Assembly (NCBI RefSeq): GCF_030268685.1 | Contig: NZ_BSRQ01000024.1 | Span: 82,968 to 146,967 of the forward strand | Length of the DNA stretch: 64,000 nt | Origin: Microtetraspora sp. NBRC 13810 | GTDB lineage: Bacteria; Actinomycetota; Actinomycetes; Streptosporangiales; Streptosporangiaceae | Direction of reading: 5' to 3' | Part shown: piece by piece, positions 8,613 to 18,317 of the stretch | How the letters are laid out: each line of letters begins with the position of its first letter | Numbering within the stretch: the first letter of the stretch is position 1 | Position numbers and translations under genes: made by a program | Notes under the pieces: model-generated | What the model was told of the DNA's origin: nothing | The model's database searches: none | The model's input: only the letters and a program-made list of their open reading frames with translations

Positions 8613-8797
8613 TCAGATGAGTGTGCCCGATCTAGTGTCGACCCGGCCGCCCTTGAGTACGAGGTTCCTGGGCGGGCGGGTGACAACCGCTTCGGCCGGG
8701 GTCTGGGCGTCGAGGGTGACGAGGTCGGCGGGGGCGCCTTCGGGCAGGCCGTAGGACGGGTGCGCGAGGGCGGTGGCGCCGCCGATCGTCACCCCTG
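8613..8797 (-). pseudogene. amidohydrolase C-terminal remnant
   Basis: Reading the minus strand gives about 60 codons ending in a normal stop, with TALAHPSYGLPEGAPADLV and EAVVTRPPRNLVLKGGR. This is the C-terminal signature of cytosine-deaminase/amidohydrolase proteins, where the composite beta domain follows the TIM barrel. The frame loses similarity upstream of 8797 and no start or catalytic motifs remain, so only the tail survives between the deaminase-like gene and the ABC transporter. Confidence 0.65.
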
Positions 8798-8911
8798 ACT
8801 CGCCCGCGCACAGGTCCCACCCGGAGAGTAGGACCAGGCTCCCAGAGGCGTCGTCCGAGAACAGTTCCCAGGCATGATGAGGACGGCCGCCCGCGGCGGG
8901 ACGCTTGGATC

Positions 8912-9802
8912 ATGACAGCGATCCGAGCAAGGAGACTGAGCAAGCGCTACGGCGGCACGACCGCGGTGGCGGATCTGTCGTTCGACGTCGAACCCGGTCG
9001 GGTGACCGGGTTCCTCGGTCCCAACGGGGCGGGGAAGTCCACGACCATGCGCATGATCCTCGGGCTCGACCGGCCGTCCGGCGGGTCTGTGCTCGTGGAC
9101 GGGCGGCCGTACCACGAGCTGAGGCACCCCCTGCGCAAGGTCGGCGCGCTGCTGGACGCCAAGGCCGTGCACGGCGGGCGCAGCGCGCGCAACCACCTGC
9201 TGGCCATCGCCCACAGCAACGGCATCCCGGCGAGCCGGGTGAACGAGGTGCTGGAGACGGTGGGCCTGCGGGAGGTGGCCGGGCGGCGGATCGGCGGGTT
9301 CTCGCTGGGCATGTCGCAGCGGCTGGGCATCGCCGCGGCGCTGCTCGGCGACCCGGAGATCCTGCTCTTCGACGAGCCCGTCAACGGTCTCGACCCCGAC
9401 GGCATCCTGTGGATCCGCACGTTCATGCGGGAGCTCGCGGCCGAGGGGCGCACGGTGTTCGTCTCCAGCCACCTCATGAGCGAGATGGCGCAGACCGCCG
9501 ACCACCTGATCGTGATCGGCAGGGGCAGCCTCATCGCCGACACCAGCGTGACCGAGTTCATCGGGCGCAGCTCGCAGGGGTACGTACGGGTGCGCTCGCC
9601 GCGGCTGGCCGAGGTCGCCGACCTGATCAAGGTGGGCGAGCCGCATCCGGGCCACCTGCGGGTGACCGGGATGAGCACGCTCGAGATCGGCACGATCACC
9701 GCGCGGGCCGGGATCCCGCTGGAGGAGCTGACGTACGTGCGGCCCTCGCTCGAAGCGGCCTACATGGAGCTCACCAAGGACAGCCTGGAGTACACCTCAT
9801 GA
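8912..9802 (+). CDS. ABC transporter ATP-binding protein
   Basis: 296 residues. Walker A GPNGAGKST is at 36-44, the signature is FSLGMSQRL, Walker B is ILLFDEP with the D-loop NGLDP, and the switch His lies in SSHLMSE. It resembles exporter ATPases of the BcrA/DrrA or ABC-2 class, which drive drug, lantibiotic or lipid export. The C-terminal roughly 80 residues are the usual accessory region. It overlaps the permease gene by ATGA, so they form one unit. Confidence 0.95.
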   Translation: MTAIRARRLSKRYGGTTAVADLSFDVEPGRVTGFLGPNGAGKSTTMRMILGLDRPSGGSVLVDGRPYHELRHPLRKVGALLDAKAVHGGRSARNHLLAIAHSNGIPASRVNEVLETVGLREVAGRRIGGFSLGMSQRLGIAAALLGDPEILLFDEPVNGLDPDGILWIRTFMRELAAEGRTVFVSSHLMSEMAQTADHLIVIGRGSLIADTSVTEFIGRSSQGYVRVRSPRLAEVADLIKVGEPHPGHLRVTGMSTLEIGTITARAGIPLEELTYVRPSLEAAYMELTKDSLEYTS

Positions 9803-10539
9803 AGCACATCCTCAGGTCCGAATGGACCAAGATCCGCTCGGTCCGCTCCACGGTGTGGACCCTGACCGTCACCGCCGCGCTGATGCTGGGCTTCTCCGCC
9901 CTCCTCAACGCCTCGGCCAGGAACACGTCCGGCGGACCGATCCCGGGCGATCAAACGATCATGCTGAGCCTGACCGGTACGCTGCTCGCCTCGCTGTCCA
10001 TGGCCACCCTGGGCGTTCTGGTGATCTCCAGCGAGTACCGCACCGGCGCCATCCGCACCTCGCTCATGGCCGTCCCCAAACGCATGAGCCTGCTGACCGG
10101 CAAGATCGTGACGTTCGTCGCGATCTCGCTGGCCGTCTGCACGGTCGCGGCGGCCGGCGCGATCGGCGTCGGCGCGGCGATCTCCCAGCCGCCGTCGTTC
10201 GAGCTGGGCGAGGCGGCACGGTCCGCGCTCGGGTCCGGTCTCTACCTGACCGCGTGCGGCCTGTTCGGCCTCGGACTGGGCACCCTGGTCAGGCACACGC
10301 CGGGCGCGATCGTGTCGGCCATCGCGCTCATCCTGGTCCTGCCCACGATCGCGAACCAACTCCCCGGCGAATGGGGCAGAACCGTGGCCGAGCACTTCAC
10401 CACGAACGCCGGCCTGCTGATCGTGTCCGGCCAGGCCAACGGCTCCCTCGGCCCGTGGAGCGGCTTCGCGGTCTACCTCGCCTGGGTCGCGCTCGCCATC
10501 ACCGCAGGCGCCGCCCTGATGCGGCACCGCGACGCGTAA
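9799..10539 (+). CDS. ABC-2 type transporter permease
   Basis: 246 residues with about six TM helices. It starts MKHILRSEWTKIRSVRST, the classic N-terminus of ABC-2 permeases in actinomycetes, and has the EYRTGAIRTSLMAVP cytoplasmic segment. It partners the ATPase encoded just upstream in a homodimeric or 2:2 exporter. No regulator or biosynthetic gene identifies the substrate. Confidence 0.93.
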   Translation: MKHILRSEWTKIRSVRSTVWTLTVTAALMLGFSALLNASARNTSGGPIPGDQTIMLSLTGTLLASLSMATLGVLVISSEYRTGAIRTSLMAVPKRMSLLTGKIVTFVAISLAVCTVAAAGAIGVGAAISQPPSFELGEAARSALGSGLYLTACGLFGLGLGTLVRHTPGAIVSAIALILVLPTIANQLPGEWGRTVAEHFTTNAGLLIVSGQANGSLGPWSGFAVYLAWVALAITAGAALMRHRDA

Positions 10540-10587
10540 GCAGCCGGCCTCCTGCCACACAAGAGCTCCAGCGGCGCTGTGATCGCC

Positions 10588-13500
10588 TCATCCTGCGGTG
10601 ATCTTGGCGTAGTGGAACACCTCGGGTGGGAGTTGGTGGTCCAGGCGCCAGATGAAGCGGATGGGGCGTTCACCCTCGTGGCTGACATACCGCATAGGGC
10701 CAGCGTAGGTGTAGGGGGGAGCTCCCAATCCTTCATCACGCTTGGACTGCCGGATCAGGAGATGAACCGTGGAGTCACCAGATAGGTAGCGGCGAGCGGT
10801 GGCGGCGGAGCACCGTAGCGTGCTCTGCGACTCCCACTGGAACAGGTCCTCACTGATCGCCCGATCATGGTAGAGCGTGGTGGGGGAGTAGGTGTCCTCG
10901 GACTTGTCGATGGTGACGAAGAACAGGTCCGCCTGGTGCTCCTCGATGTACTTAACCCCCTCCCCGCGCATCATATGCGCGGGCTTGTCGACGCCGAAGG
11001 CGGCCAGCACCTCGTTCTTGCTGTAGCGGGCATGGACGTGCAACGGCACGACCTGGTCCAGGGGCGGTGCTACGTGGCGGATACCTGTGCGAAGCAGGTC
11101 CGCCAACTCCCGGAGCTCCGCCGCGCGGGCACCTGAGAGCTGGGCGAACCGGGCTTCCATGCCGGAGAGGGGCTCGTCGCCGCCCCACAACATTGCGTCG
11201 AGCATGGCCATGAGACGGAGCTCGCGCATGGACTGCGGCGTCCGACCGGCCAGGACTTCGGTCAAGAAGGCGAGCCGCTCAACATCGTCGATGTGCAGCA
11301 TTCTGCTGAAAGCCCGTCCGAGCCTCTCGTCGGGGGCCACGACGTCGAAACCTGCAGCGTGCCGCAGGGCGGCCCAGCCCTGGCGGCGCCGGTAGAGATC
11401 TTCCACGTCCAGCCCGGTCTCCTGCAGGAACTCGGACATACTGACGTCTCCGAGATCGCGAAGCTCATGCGCCAGGTCCCGCCACCTCAAGCTAAGCGCC
11501 TGTCGGACGTTGTCCAGGACGAGGCGGCGCACATCACGGTCCAGGTCGATTACGCAACCGGCGGGCAGGGTCGGGAAACCTTGCTCAATCTCCCGCGCGA
11601 TTCCAGTACGGCTGGCGCCGGTGAGCGCCCGAAAGCGCCGGTCGAAGCGGAACTGCTTGTGTTGATGGCCGACGAAGTCGAGCACGGTCAGGCACGGCTT
11701 GTCGTCGGCCAGCCGCAGGCCGCGCCCGAGCTGTTGCAGGAAGACGGTGGTGCTGTCGGTGGGGCGCAGAAATAGCACGGTGTCGATCTCCGGTACGTCG
11801 ACGCCCTCATTGAAGAGGTCGACGGTGAACACCGCGTTGATCCGGCGGTCCCTCAAGTCTCGCAATGCTTGGGAACGCTCGCTCGCCGGACTCTGCGAGG
11901 TGACGGCCACCGAGGGCAGGCCGGCTCGGGCGAACCGGTCGGCCATGAAGCGGGCGTGGTCGATGCTCACACAGAAGCCGATGGCCCGCATTCGCCCTAC
12001 ATCGCCGATCTTGCGCTGCAGCGTCTCCAGCACCACGGCGACGCGACGGTCGTTGCCCGTGTAGATGTTGGAGAGCTGGCCGGTGTCATAGCCCTGACCC
12101 CGGCGCCAGCCGACCTGGCGCAGGTCGGTGCCGTCGTGGACGCCGAAATACTGGAACGGAGCCAGCAGCCCCCGCTCCAGCGCCTCCCACAGGCGCAGCT
12201 CGGCGGCGGTTCGGCCGCCGAACCAGTGCTTGATGTCCTGGCCGTCGGCGCGTTCGGGTGTCGCGGTCAGCCCGAGGAGTACCTTGGGCTGCACGGCTGA
12301 CAGCAGACGCCGGTATGTCGAGGCCTCGGCATGGTGGAACTCGTCCACGATCACCATGTCGAACCTGTCCGGCTCCGGCAACGGGTTGGCGTGCAGCGAC
12401 TGGATCGAGGCGAACACGTGCCGCCAGCGCTCCGGGCGCAACCCGTCGACATACAGCTCGCCGAACGTCTCGTCCCGCATCACCTGTCGGAAGGTGAGCA
12501 AGCTCTGTCGAAGGATCTCCGCACGATGGGCGACGAACAGCAGCGACTCTGCCTGCCCGGCCTTGCGCAGCCGCCGGTAGTCCAGCGCGGCGACCACGGT
12601 CTTGCCGGTGCCGGTGGCCATGACGACCAGGTTCTGCCACCGGTCGTGGATCTGCCGTTCGGCGTCGAGTTCGTCGAGGATCTCGCGTTGGTAGGAGTAG
12701 GGGCGGACATCGACGTGTGCGAAGTCGAGGACAACCGCGCGGCCCCCGGTCCGCTCGGCGGACAGAGCGCGGTCGAGCCGCTCGGCATCCTTCGCCGGAT
12801 CGTAGGGCTCGAACGACGGATCGCCCCAGTAGTCGTCGAACGTGGCGGAGAACGTGTCGATCAGGTGAGGCTGCTCGGCTTGGGCCAGTCGTACGTTCCA
12901 TTCAAGCCCGTGACTGAGGGCGGTTTGCGACAGGTTGGAGGAGCCGACGTAGGCGGTGGACAAACCGTTGGCCCGATGGAACAGCCATGCCTTGGCGTGC
13001 AACCGGGTCGTTCGGGTGTCGTAGGAAACGCGGATCTCGGCGCCCATAGCCGCCAGCCGGTCCAGCGCAAGACGGTCGGTGGCGCCGATATACGTGGTGG
13101 TCACCACCCGCAGCCGGCCACCACGCGTCAGGAACTCCTCAATCGCCTCCGCGAGAACTCGAACGCCGTTCCATTTCACGAACGCGCACAGCAGGTCCAC
13201 ATGATCAGCGGAGGCCAACTCGCGTTTCAGCTCATGGCCGATTTCTGGCTGTGCTCTACCGTTGACCAGCAGTGCGCTAGCGGTGAGAGGGATGACCGGC
13301 CGCACGGGAAACCGCACCCGGTCGGCCGCGTCCCGACCCCTGGCTATGCCCAGCAGTTCCTCCGAGGCTTCCACGAGCTCCTCGGGTGAGGCGGCGTCGG
13401 GCACGAGGTCGCCGAGCAGGTCGGTGACCCGGTTGACGATCTCCACCTGCCTGGCCAGCCGTACAGCTTCGTTCTCACCACGGACGGCACGCAGCGCACG

Positions 13501-13725
13501 ACGGGTGAGCGCGCCCAGGTGCCGGGCCAGTGTCTCGTGGGAGTCGGCGATGTCAAGTGACCGCCGGTCGACGAGTTCGCGATTGGATATCGCTCGCAGC
13601 CGTGAGTCCACCTCACGAGTAATCAGATGTTGGTAGATGCCCGGCTGAAGATCGCTCACCTCGGCGACTATAGGACGTGGTCGGCCACGGCGATATACGA
13701 ACGTCAATGCCTCTGGTTTTGACAC
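10588..13725 (-). CDS. PLD-nuclease/SF2 helicase/DUF3427 protein
   Basis: 1045 residues. Residues about 150-300 form a phospholipase-D-like nuclease with HAKAWLF (His243, Lys245) and GSSNLS. An SF2 DEAD/DEAH helicase follows with MATGTGKT (369-376), DEFHH, the GLTAT motif and the C-terminal QQLGRGLR box. The last roughly 250 residues fit DUF3427 (DKSEDTYSPTTLYHDRAIS). This architecture is widespread in bacterial defence neighbourhoods and likely acts on invading DNA. It is monocistronic here and converges with the ABC permease. An inner start such as VSDLQPG is possible. Confidence 0.9.
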   Translation of the reverse strand: MSKPEALTFVYRRGRPRPIVAEVSDLQPGIYQHLITREVDSRLRAISNRELVDRRSLDIADSHETLARHLGALTRRALRAVRGENEAVRLARQVEIVNRVTDLLGDLVPDAASPEELVEASEELLGIARGRDAADRVRFPVRPVIPLTASALLVNGRAQPEIGHELKRELASADHVDLLCAFVKWNGVRVLAEAIEEFLTRGGRLRVVTTTYIGATDRLALDRLAAMGAEIRVSYDTRTTRLHAKAWLFHRANGLSTAYVGSSNLSQTALSHGLEWNVRLAQAEQPHLIDTFSATFDDYWGDPSFEPYDPAKDAERLDRALSAERTGGRAVVLDFAHVDVRPYSYQREILDELDAERQIHDRWQNLVVMATGTGKTVVAALDYRRLRKAGQAESLLFVAHRAEILRQSLLTFRQVMRDETFGELYVDGLRPERWRHVFASIQSLHANPLPEPDRFDMVIVDEFHHAEASTYRRLLSAVQPKVLLGLTATPERADGQDIKHWFGGRTAAELRLWEALERGLLAPFQYFGVHDGTDLRQVGWRRGQGYDTGQLSNIYTGNDRRVAVVLETLQRKIGDVGRMRAIGFCVSIDHARFMADRFARAGLPSVAVTSQSPASERSQALRDLRDRRINAVFTVDLFNEGVDVPEIDTVLFLRPTDSTTVFLQQLGRGLRLADDKPCLTVLDFVGHQHKQFRFDRRFRALTGASRTGIAREIEQGFPTLPAGCVIDLDRDVRRLVLDNVRQALSLRWRDLAHELRDLGDVSMSEFLQETGLDVEDLYRRRQGWAALRHAAGFDVVAPDERLGRAFSRMLHIDDVERLAFLTEVLAGRTPQSMRELRLMAMLDAMLWGGDEPLSGMEARFAQLSGARAAELRELADLLRTGIRHVAPPLDQVVPLHVHARYSKNEVLAAFGVDKPAHMMRGEGVKYIEEHQADLFFVTIDKSEDTYSPTTLYHDRAISEDLFQWESQSTLRCSAATARRYLSGDSTVHLLIRQSKRDEGLGAPPYTYAGPMRYVSHEGERPIRFIWRLDHQLPPEVFHYAKITAG

Positions 13726-13780
13726 GACAGCGCAACATCGCCGGGTCGCTGAGATCCGGCGCTGGACCGCGCGGGCGAGT

Positions 13781-14893
13781 TCAGGAGCGGTAGACGTGTA
13801 CGAGTTCGGCGTCTGGGGCGTGCATGCGGGGGTTGTAATGGTCGCCGAAGAGTTTGGCCACGAGTTCGCCGCGGCTGCCGACGTCGACCTTGGTGAAGAT
13901 CGCTTTGAGGTGGTCGCGGACGGTGTGCGGGGACAGATGGAGTCGGGTGGCGATCTCCGACGTGTTGTGCCCGCGCGCCACGCATTCGGTGACCTCGCGC
14001 TCGCGTGGCGTCAGCGAGTATGCCTCCACGATGAGGGGGACGATCTGGCCTGAGGTCGCCGGCTCGATCACCACCGAGACCGGGCCGGGTTGTCTCCGCC
14101 GGTCGTACAACACCGAGGCGTGGATGCTGAACCAGCGTCCGTTGTCGCCGCGGAGCCGTACGACGGCTGGGCCGGACTCCCGTTCGGCGGCGACGGCGCG
14201 GGCGCGGGCCACCACCGAGTAGACGGCCGCCGTCCGCAGCGAGGTCGCGGGGTTGTCCAAAGGGGAGCCGCACAACTCGGTGAACCAGCGCTCCGCGTGC
14301 GCGTCGGCGAGGGTGACCCGGTCGTCATCGTCGAACAGGGCGGTCCCCGGTGGTTCGGCGGCCTCGCCCGGTTTTCCGCGCCCGCTGGTGACGGCCAGGC
14401 CCGCCAGGCTCAGCGCGATGCCGGGGGCCAGCGCGGCGATGTGCCGCAGGTCGCGCTCGTCGAAGGGCGGGCGGTCGGCGAAGCGGAACAGGTCCACCAC
14501 GCCCCATGCGCTCTCGCCTATGCGGAAGGCGGCGCGCAGGTTGTCGGCGTAGCCCTGCGGACGCATGAACTCCTGGTAGCGGGCGCTGCGGCCGGGGCTT
14601 CCGCCGGTGGCTTGGCGTAGCGTGCCCGCCGCGCCGGTGGAGCGTGCCACGTCCCGGAACGTCAGCACGTCCTCCATGTGGTACTCGCGGTGCCAGTAGG
14701 ACTCGCAGTGCACCGGCTCGATGTTCTCCACCCGCATCGGCGTGGTCGGCAGCACGGTGGCCGGATCGGTACCGAACCACGCCCCCGCGTCGTAGGGCAC
14801 CGCCCTGCGCAGCTTGCGTGCCGCCGCCGCGAACACCTCGACCCCCGTACCCGCGACCTCGAACACCGGCGCCGCCCGGCCCCCCTTCCTCAT
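13781..14893 (-). CDS. LuxR-family transcriptional regulator
   Basis: About 370 residues from MRKGGRAAP. The N-terminal two thirds resemble a GAF-like sensory module (VFEVAGTGVEVFAAAARKL, ESAWGVVDLFRF). The C-terminus is a LuxR HTH: YSLTPREREVTECVARGHN, then TSEIATRLHLSPHTVRDHLK. It is divergent from the flavin oxidase gene, with about 150 bp between, so that oxidase is the obvious candidate target. The ligand is unknown. Confidence 0.9.
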   Translation of the reverse strand: MRKGGRAAPVFEVAGTGVEVFAAAARKLRRAVPYDAGAWFGTDPATVLPTTPMRVENIEPVHCESYWHREYHMEDVLTFRDVARSTGAAGTLRQATGGSPGRSARYQEFMRPQGYADNLRAAFRIGESAWGVVDLFRFADRPPFDERDLRHIAALAPGIALSLAGLAVTSGRGKPGEAAEPPGTALFDDDDRVTLADAHAERWFTELCGSPLDNPATSLRTAAVYSVVARARAVAAERESGPAVVRLRGDNGRWFSIHASVLYDRRRQPGPVSVVIEPATSGQIVPLIVEAYSLTPREREVTECVARGHNTSEIATRLHLSPHTVRDHLKAIFTKVDVGSRGELVAKLFGDHYNPRMHAPDAELVHVYRS

Positions 14894-15046
14894 GCCTTCC
14901 AGGATCCCATGTGGTCTCACGTGCCGCATCCCTCATTTGCGGGGGGTGGGAGGACAGAAACACCCTTATGCGTGGGATGGGGGCGAATCGTGTCCCCCGG
15001 CACGCTGGATCGGTACGACGAAACCGATCAAACGAGGACAATTACG

Positions 15047-16432
15047 GTGCCTGTCACCTATCCCGATAATGTGGTGTACCTGGCGCGGCATCTCGATGGT
15101 GCGCTGATCCTGCCCGGCGATCCGGGCTGGGACGCCGGGCGGTCAGCCTGGCAACTGGCCGTGGACCAGCGCCCGGCCGCCGTGGTGCTGGCCAGGTCCG
15201 CCGCCGATGTGGCCGCCACGCTCGACGTGGCCAGGAAGTCGGGGCTGCGGGTGGCCCCGCAGGCCAGCGGGCACAACGCCGCCCCGCTCGGCCCGCTGGA
15301 CGACACGATCCTCCTGCGGACGTCCCGGATGTCGCAGGTGCACATCGACGCCGGACGCCGGCGGGCGCTCGTGGGCGCCGGCGCGGTGTGGGCGCAGGTC
15401 ACCGAGGCCGCCGCCAAGTACGGCCTGGCCGGTCTGAGCGGCTCCGCGGCCGACGTGGGAGTGGTCGGTTACACCCTGGGCGGCGGCCTGTCGTGGTTCG
15501 CCCGCTCGCACGGGCTGGCGGCCAACCATGTGACGGCCGCCACCGTGGTGACCGCCGACGGCCGCATTCTGCGCGTGGACGCCGAGCACGAGCCGGAGCT
15601 GTTCTGGGCTGTCCGCGGCGGTGGCGGCGCTTTCGGGGTGGTGACCGAGCTGGAGTTCGCCCTGTTCCCCATCACCGAGGTGCACGCGGGGGCGATGTAC
15701 TGGCCGCTGGAGCGGGCGGAGGCCGTGCTGTCACGGTGGCGCGACTGGACGGCGACCGTTCCTGACACGGTCACCTCGCTCGGCCGGCTGCTCCGCTTCC
15801 CGCCGCTGGAGGAGATTCCGCAGCCGTTCCGCGGGCGCTCCCTGGTCGCGGTCGAAGCGGTCGCGCAACTGGACGGGCGCGAGGCCGGCGAACTGCTCGC
15901 GCCGCTGCGCGAACTCGGTCCGGAGATCGACACCTTCGCGCCCACGCCGGTCACCGAGCTGGCCAAGCTCCACCTCGACCCGCCCGGTCCCACTCCGGCG
16001 ACGGGTGACGGGTTCCAGGTCACCGGGCTTCCCGACGAGGCCCTGGCCGCGCTGCTGTCGGCGGCCGGCCCCGGCGTCGACGTGCCGCTGCTGACGATAG
16101 AGGCGCGGCACCTCGGCGGCGCGCTCGCCCCGGGCGCGCGCGAGGGCGGCGCGGTGTCCTCGCTGGACGCCGCCTTCGCCCTGTTCTCCGGCGGGATCAC
16201 CTTCGACGCCGCTTCCGCCGCCGCCGTGCACGCCTCCCTCGACGCCCTTTCCGCGGCCATGGCGCCCTGGCGGGCGGCCACCTCGTACCGCAACTTCTCG
16301 GAGCGGCGTGCGGAAGGACTCGCCTTCGAGTCCGCGGACGTGCACCGCAGGTTGCAGGAGGTCAAGAAGACCTACGACCCGCTGGACGTCATCCGGGCCA
16401 ACCACCCGGTCCGGCCCGCTCCCTCGGTGTGA
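15047..16432 (+). CDS. FAD-linked oxidase, berberine-bridge type
   Basis: About 461 residues from GTG 15047, preceded by ACGAGGAC. The PP-loop FAD domain (FAD_binding_4) has RSAADVAATLDVAR, then PQASGHNAAPLG and the GYTLGGGLSWFARSHGLA flavin-binding stretch. The C-terminal BBE segment (SYRNFSERRAEG, YDPLDVIRANHPV) closes the protein. These enzymes oxidise alcohols, sugars or antibiotic intermediates with O2. Covalent attachment through the SGHN histidine is plausible; the usual second cysteine is not obvious. No signal peptide is seen with this start. Confidence 0.9.
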   Translation: MPVTYPDNVVYLARHLDGALILPGDPGWDAGRSAWQLAVDQRPAAVVLARSAADVAATLDVARKSGLRVAPQASGHNAAPLGPLDDTILLRTSRMSQVHIDAGRRRALVGAGAVWAQVTEAAAKYGLAGLSGSAADVGVVGYTLGGGLSWFARSHGLAANHVTAATVVTADGRILRVDAEHEPELFWAVRGGGGAFGVVTELEFALFPITEVHAGAMYWPLERAEAVLSRWRDWTATVPDTVTSLGRLLRFPPLEEIPQPFRGRSLVAVEAVAQLDGREAGELLAPLRELGPEIDTFAPTPVTELAKLHLDPPGPTPATGDGFQVTGLPDEALAALLSAAGPGVDVPLLTIEARHLGGALAPGAREGGAVSSLDAAFALFSGGITFDAASAAAVHASLDALSAAMAPWRAATSYRNFSERRAEGLAFESADVHRRLQEVKKTYDPLDVIRANHPVRPAPSV

Positions 16433-16518
16433 CGTCGATCACCGCCCGGCGCACCCCCACGGGTGCCCCCGAACTCACCGCTATGGGCCGCACACCGAGG
16501 CAACCGAAAGGGTCAATC

Positions 16519-17418
16519 ATGACGAAGCGCATCCTCACCGTCTCCGGCCTCGCGCTGGCCACCGCTCTGGTCGCGGCGTCCTTCACGCCCGCCACGGCGC
16601 AGGCGAGCAGCGACGTGTACCTGGCCGCCACGCTCTCGGGCAAGAACGAGGTGCCCGCCGCCGGGGCGAAGGTCGGGGACCGGAACGGCAGCGCGTTCGC
16701 CGTCTTCCGCATTCACGGTAAGCAGGTCGACTACGCCATCCGCTGGCAGAAGGTGGCCGCGCCCACGGCGTTCCACATCCACCAGGGCAGGGCGGGCCGG
16801 AACGGGGATGTCAAGATCCCGTTCTTCGGCGCGGCGCTGCCCTCCAGTCTCAGCGCCGTCAAGGGCACCGTCACGGTCAAGGACTCCGGGCTGCTCGAAA
16901 GGATCAGGAACAGCCCCTCGGGCTGGTACGCCAACCTGCACACAGGCGAGTTCCCCGGCGGCGCGGTGCGCGCTCAGCTGCACCGGATCCGGCCCGTGTC
17001 GCTCGAATCGGTGCTGGCCACCGGGTCGCACGCCACGATCACCGCGTCGGCCGACGGTCGTCAGGAGGTGCCGGCGCCGGGCACGAAGGTCGGCGACAGG
17101 AACGGACGGGCGGCGTGGCTCGTCTGGGTGGACGGCACCCAGGTGCACTTCGCCACCGCCTGGAAGCAGATCGCAGCCCCGACCAACGCCCACATCCACC
17201 GTGGCGTCAAGGGCAAGAACGGCCCGGTGGTGGTGGACTTCTTCGCGGCCGGGAACGGCCTTCCGGCCGGCGTCAACGGCATCGCCGGCACCGGGAGGGC
17301 CTCGGCCGACGTCGCCGCCGGCATCAGGAACAACCCCAAGGGCTGGTACACCAACCTGCACACCACCGAGTTCCCCGGCGGCGCCGTACGCGGCCAGCTC
17401 TACCGGGGCGGCTGGTAG
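16519..17418 (+). CDS. secreted protein with two CHRD domains
   Basis: 299 residues. A Sec signal peptide (residues 1 to about 32, ending TATAQA) is followed by two CHRD domains at about 33-155 and 165-299. Each carries the xFHIHxG or AHIHRG histidine pair, GWYANLHT or GWYTNLHT, and EFPGGAVR. CHRD domains were named from chordin and occur in bacterial secreted proteins; their role is not established. The high internal similarity shows a domain duplication. The stop codon lies within a 47-bp tandem repeat. Confidence 0.9.
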   Translation: MTKRILTVSGLALATALVAASFTPATAQASSDVYLAATLSGKNEVPAAGAKVGDRNGSAFAVFRIHGKQVDYAIRWQKVAAPTAFHIHQGRAGRNGDVKIPFFGAALPSSLSAVKGTVTVKDSGLLERIRNSPSGWYANLHTGEFPGGAVRAQLHRIRPVSLESVLATGSHATITASADGRQEVPAPGTKVGDRNGRAAWLVWVDGTQVHFATAWKQIAAPTNAHIHRGVKGKNGPVVVDFFAAGNGLPAGVNGIAGTGRASADVAAGIRNNPKGWYTNLHTTEFPGGAVRGQLYRGGW

Positions 17419-17509
17419 ACGCGACCGGATGCCCATCGCGAGGACCGGGCCACGACGGCCTCTAGACGCGGCCGGATGCCCATCGCGAGGACCGGGCCAC
17501 GACGGCCTC
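17416..17509. repeat. 47-bp tandem duplication spanning the CHRD stop codon
   Basis: Two head-to-tail copies (17416-17462 and 17463-17509) differ at one base (GCGACC versus GCGGCC). The first copy begins with the TAG stop of the CHRD gene. Each has a short GGCC-rich segment but no strong terminator hairpin. Confidence 0.9.
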
Positions 17510-17576
17510 GTACAGCGCTTTCAGGCGGGACCCCCGGGTTCGCTCAGACGCGCGGTGACACTTTATGGAGTGTGGA

Positions 17577-18305
17577 ATGACGCATCATCAGGCGATCCAC
17601 GGGGAATGGCTCGCCGGGCGCCAGGGCGACTGGACGGAGCACAGGTCGAAGGTCACCTATCCGTCGAGGGCGCAGGTCCTGGAACTCGCGGTCGCGCTGG
17701 CACGGCCGATCCCCGGCCACATCATCGAGTTCGGCACCTGGAAGGGGTATTCCACCCGGGTCATCCGGGATGAGCTCTTCCGGTCCCGGCTGTGGGATCC
17801 GGCGCAGTGGCGGAAGCGCATTTACGCCTGCGACTCGTTCGAGGGCCTGCCGGAGTCCTATGAGCACCTGTCCGCCGGTACCTTCGCCACCCCCGTGCCC
17901 CGGCTTCGCGGTGTCCGGATCGTCAAGGGATTCTTCGAGGACTCCCTCACTCCGGCGCTCGCCACCGAAGTCGGCCAGGTCAGCTTCGCGCACCTCGACG
18001 CGGACCTGGAGTCGGCGACCACGTGCGCGCTCGACTGGCTCACGCCGCTGCTGGGCGGGGGCAGCCTGCTGCTGTTCGACGAGTTCTTCGGTGAGGATCC
18101 GGCCGAGTGCCGGTCCTTCGTCGACTGGACCGAGCGCACGGGCATCCGCACGGCTCTGGTCGCGGTCTTCGGCCGGGAGCCGAGCGGCAAGGGGGCGATG
18201 ACCGACCGGCGGGCCCTGTTCCAGGTGATCGGCGACGAGCGTCACACCAAGGCGCCGCCGCTGCTCCCCGTACGGCTCCGCCGTAAGCTCGCCTCAACCT
18301 GGTGA
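17577..18305 (+). CDS. TylF/MycF-like class I methyltransferase
   Basis: About 242 residues from ATG 17577, eight bases after TGGAG. The SAM-binding part has HIIEFGTWKGYSTRVIRDEL (motif I), YACDSFEGLPE and FAHLDADLE, which match the macrocin O-methyltransferase (TylF) family. The conserved acidic residues that bind Mg2+ in that family are plausible at FAHLDAD and LFDEFFGED. TylF members methylate sugars or amino-sugar groups, but this gene is not in a biosynthetic cluster, so the substrate is open. It converges on the next gene. Confidence 0.85.
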   Translation: MTHHQAIHGEWLAGRQGDWTEHRSKVTYPSRAQVLELAVALARPIPGHIIEFGTWKGYSTRVIRDELFRSRLWDPAQWRKRIYACDSFEGLPESYEHLSAGTFATPVPRLRGVRIVKGFFEDSLTPALATEVGQVSFAHLDADLESATTCALDWLTPLLGGGSLLLFDEFFGEDPAECRSFVDWTERTGIRTALVAVFGREPSGKGAMTDRRALFQVIGDERHTKAPPLLPVRLRRKLASTW

Positions 18306-18317
18306 GCCGGACCCTTC

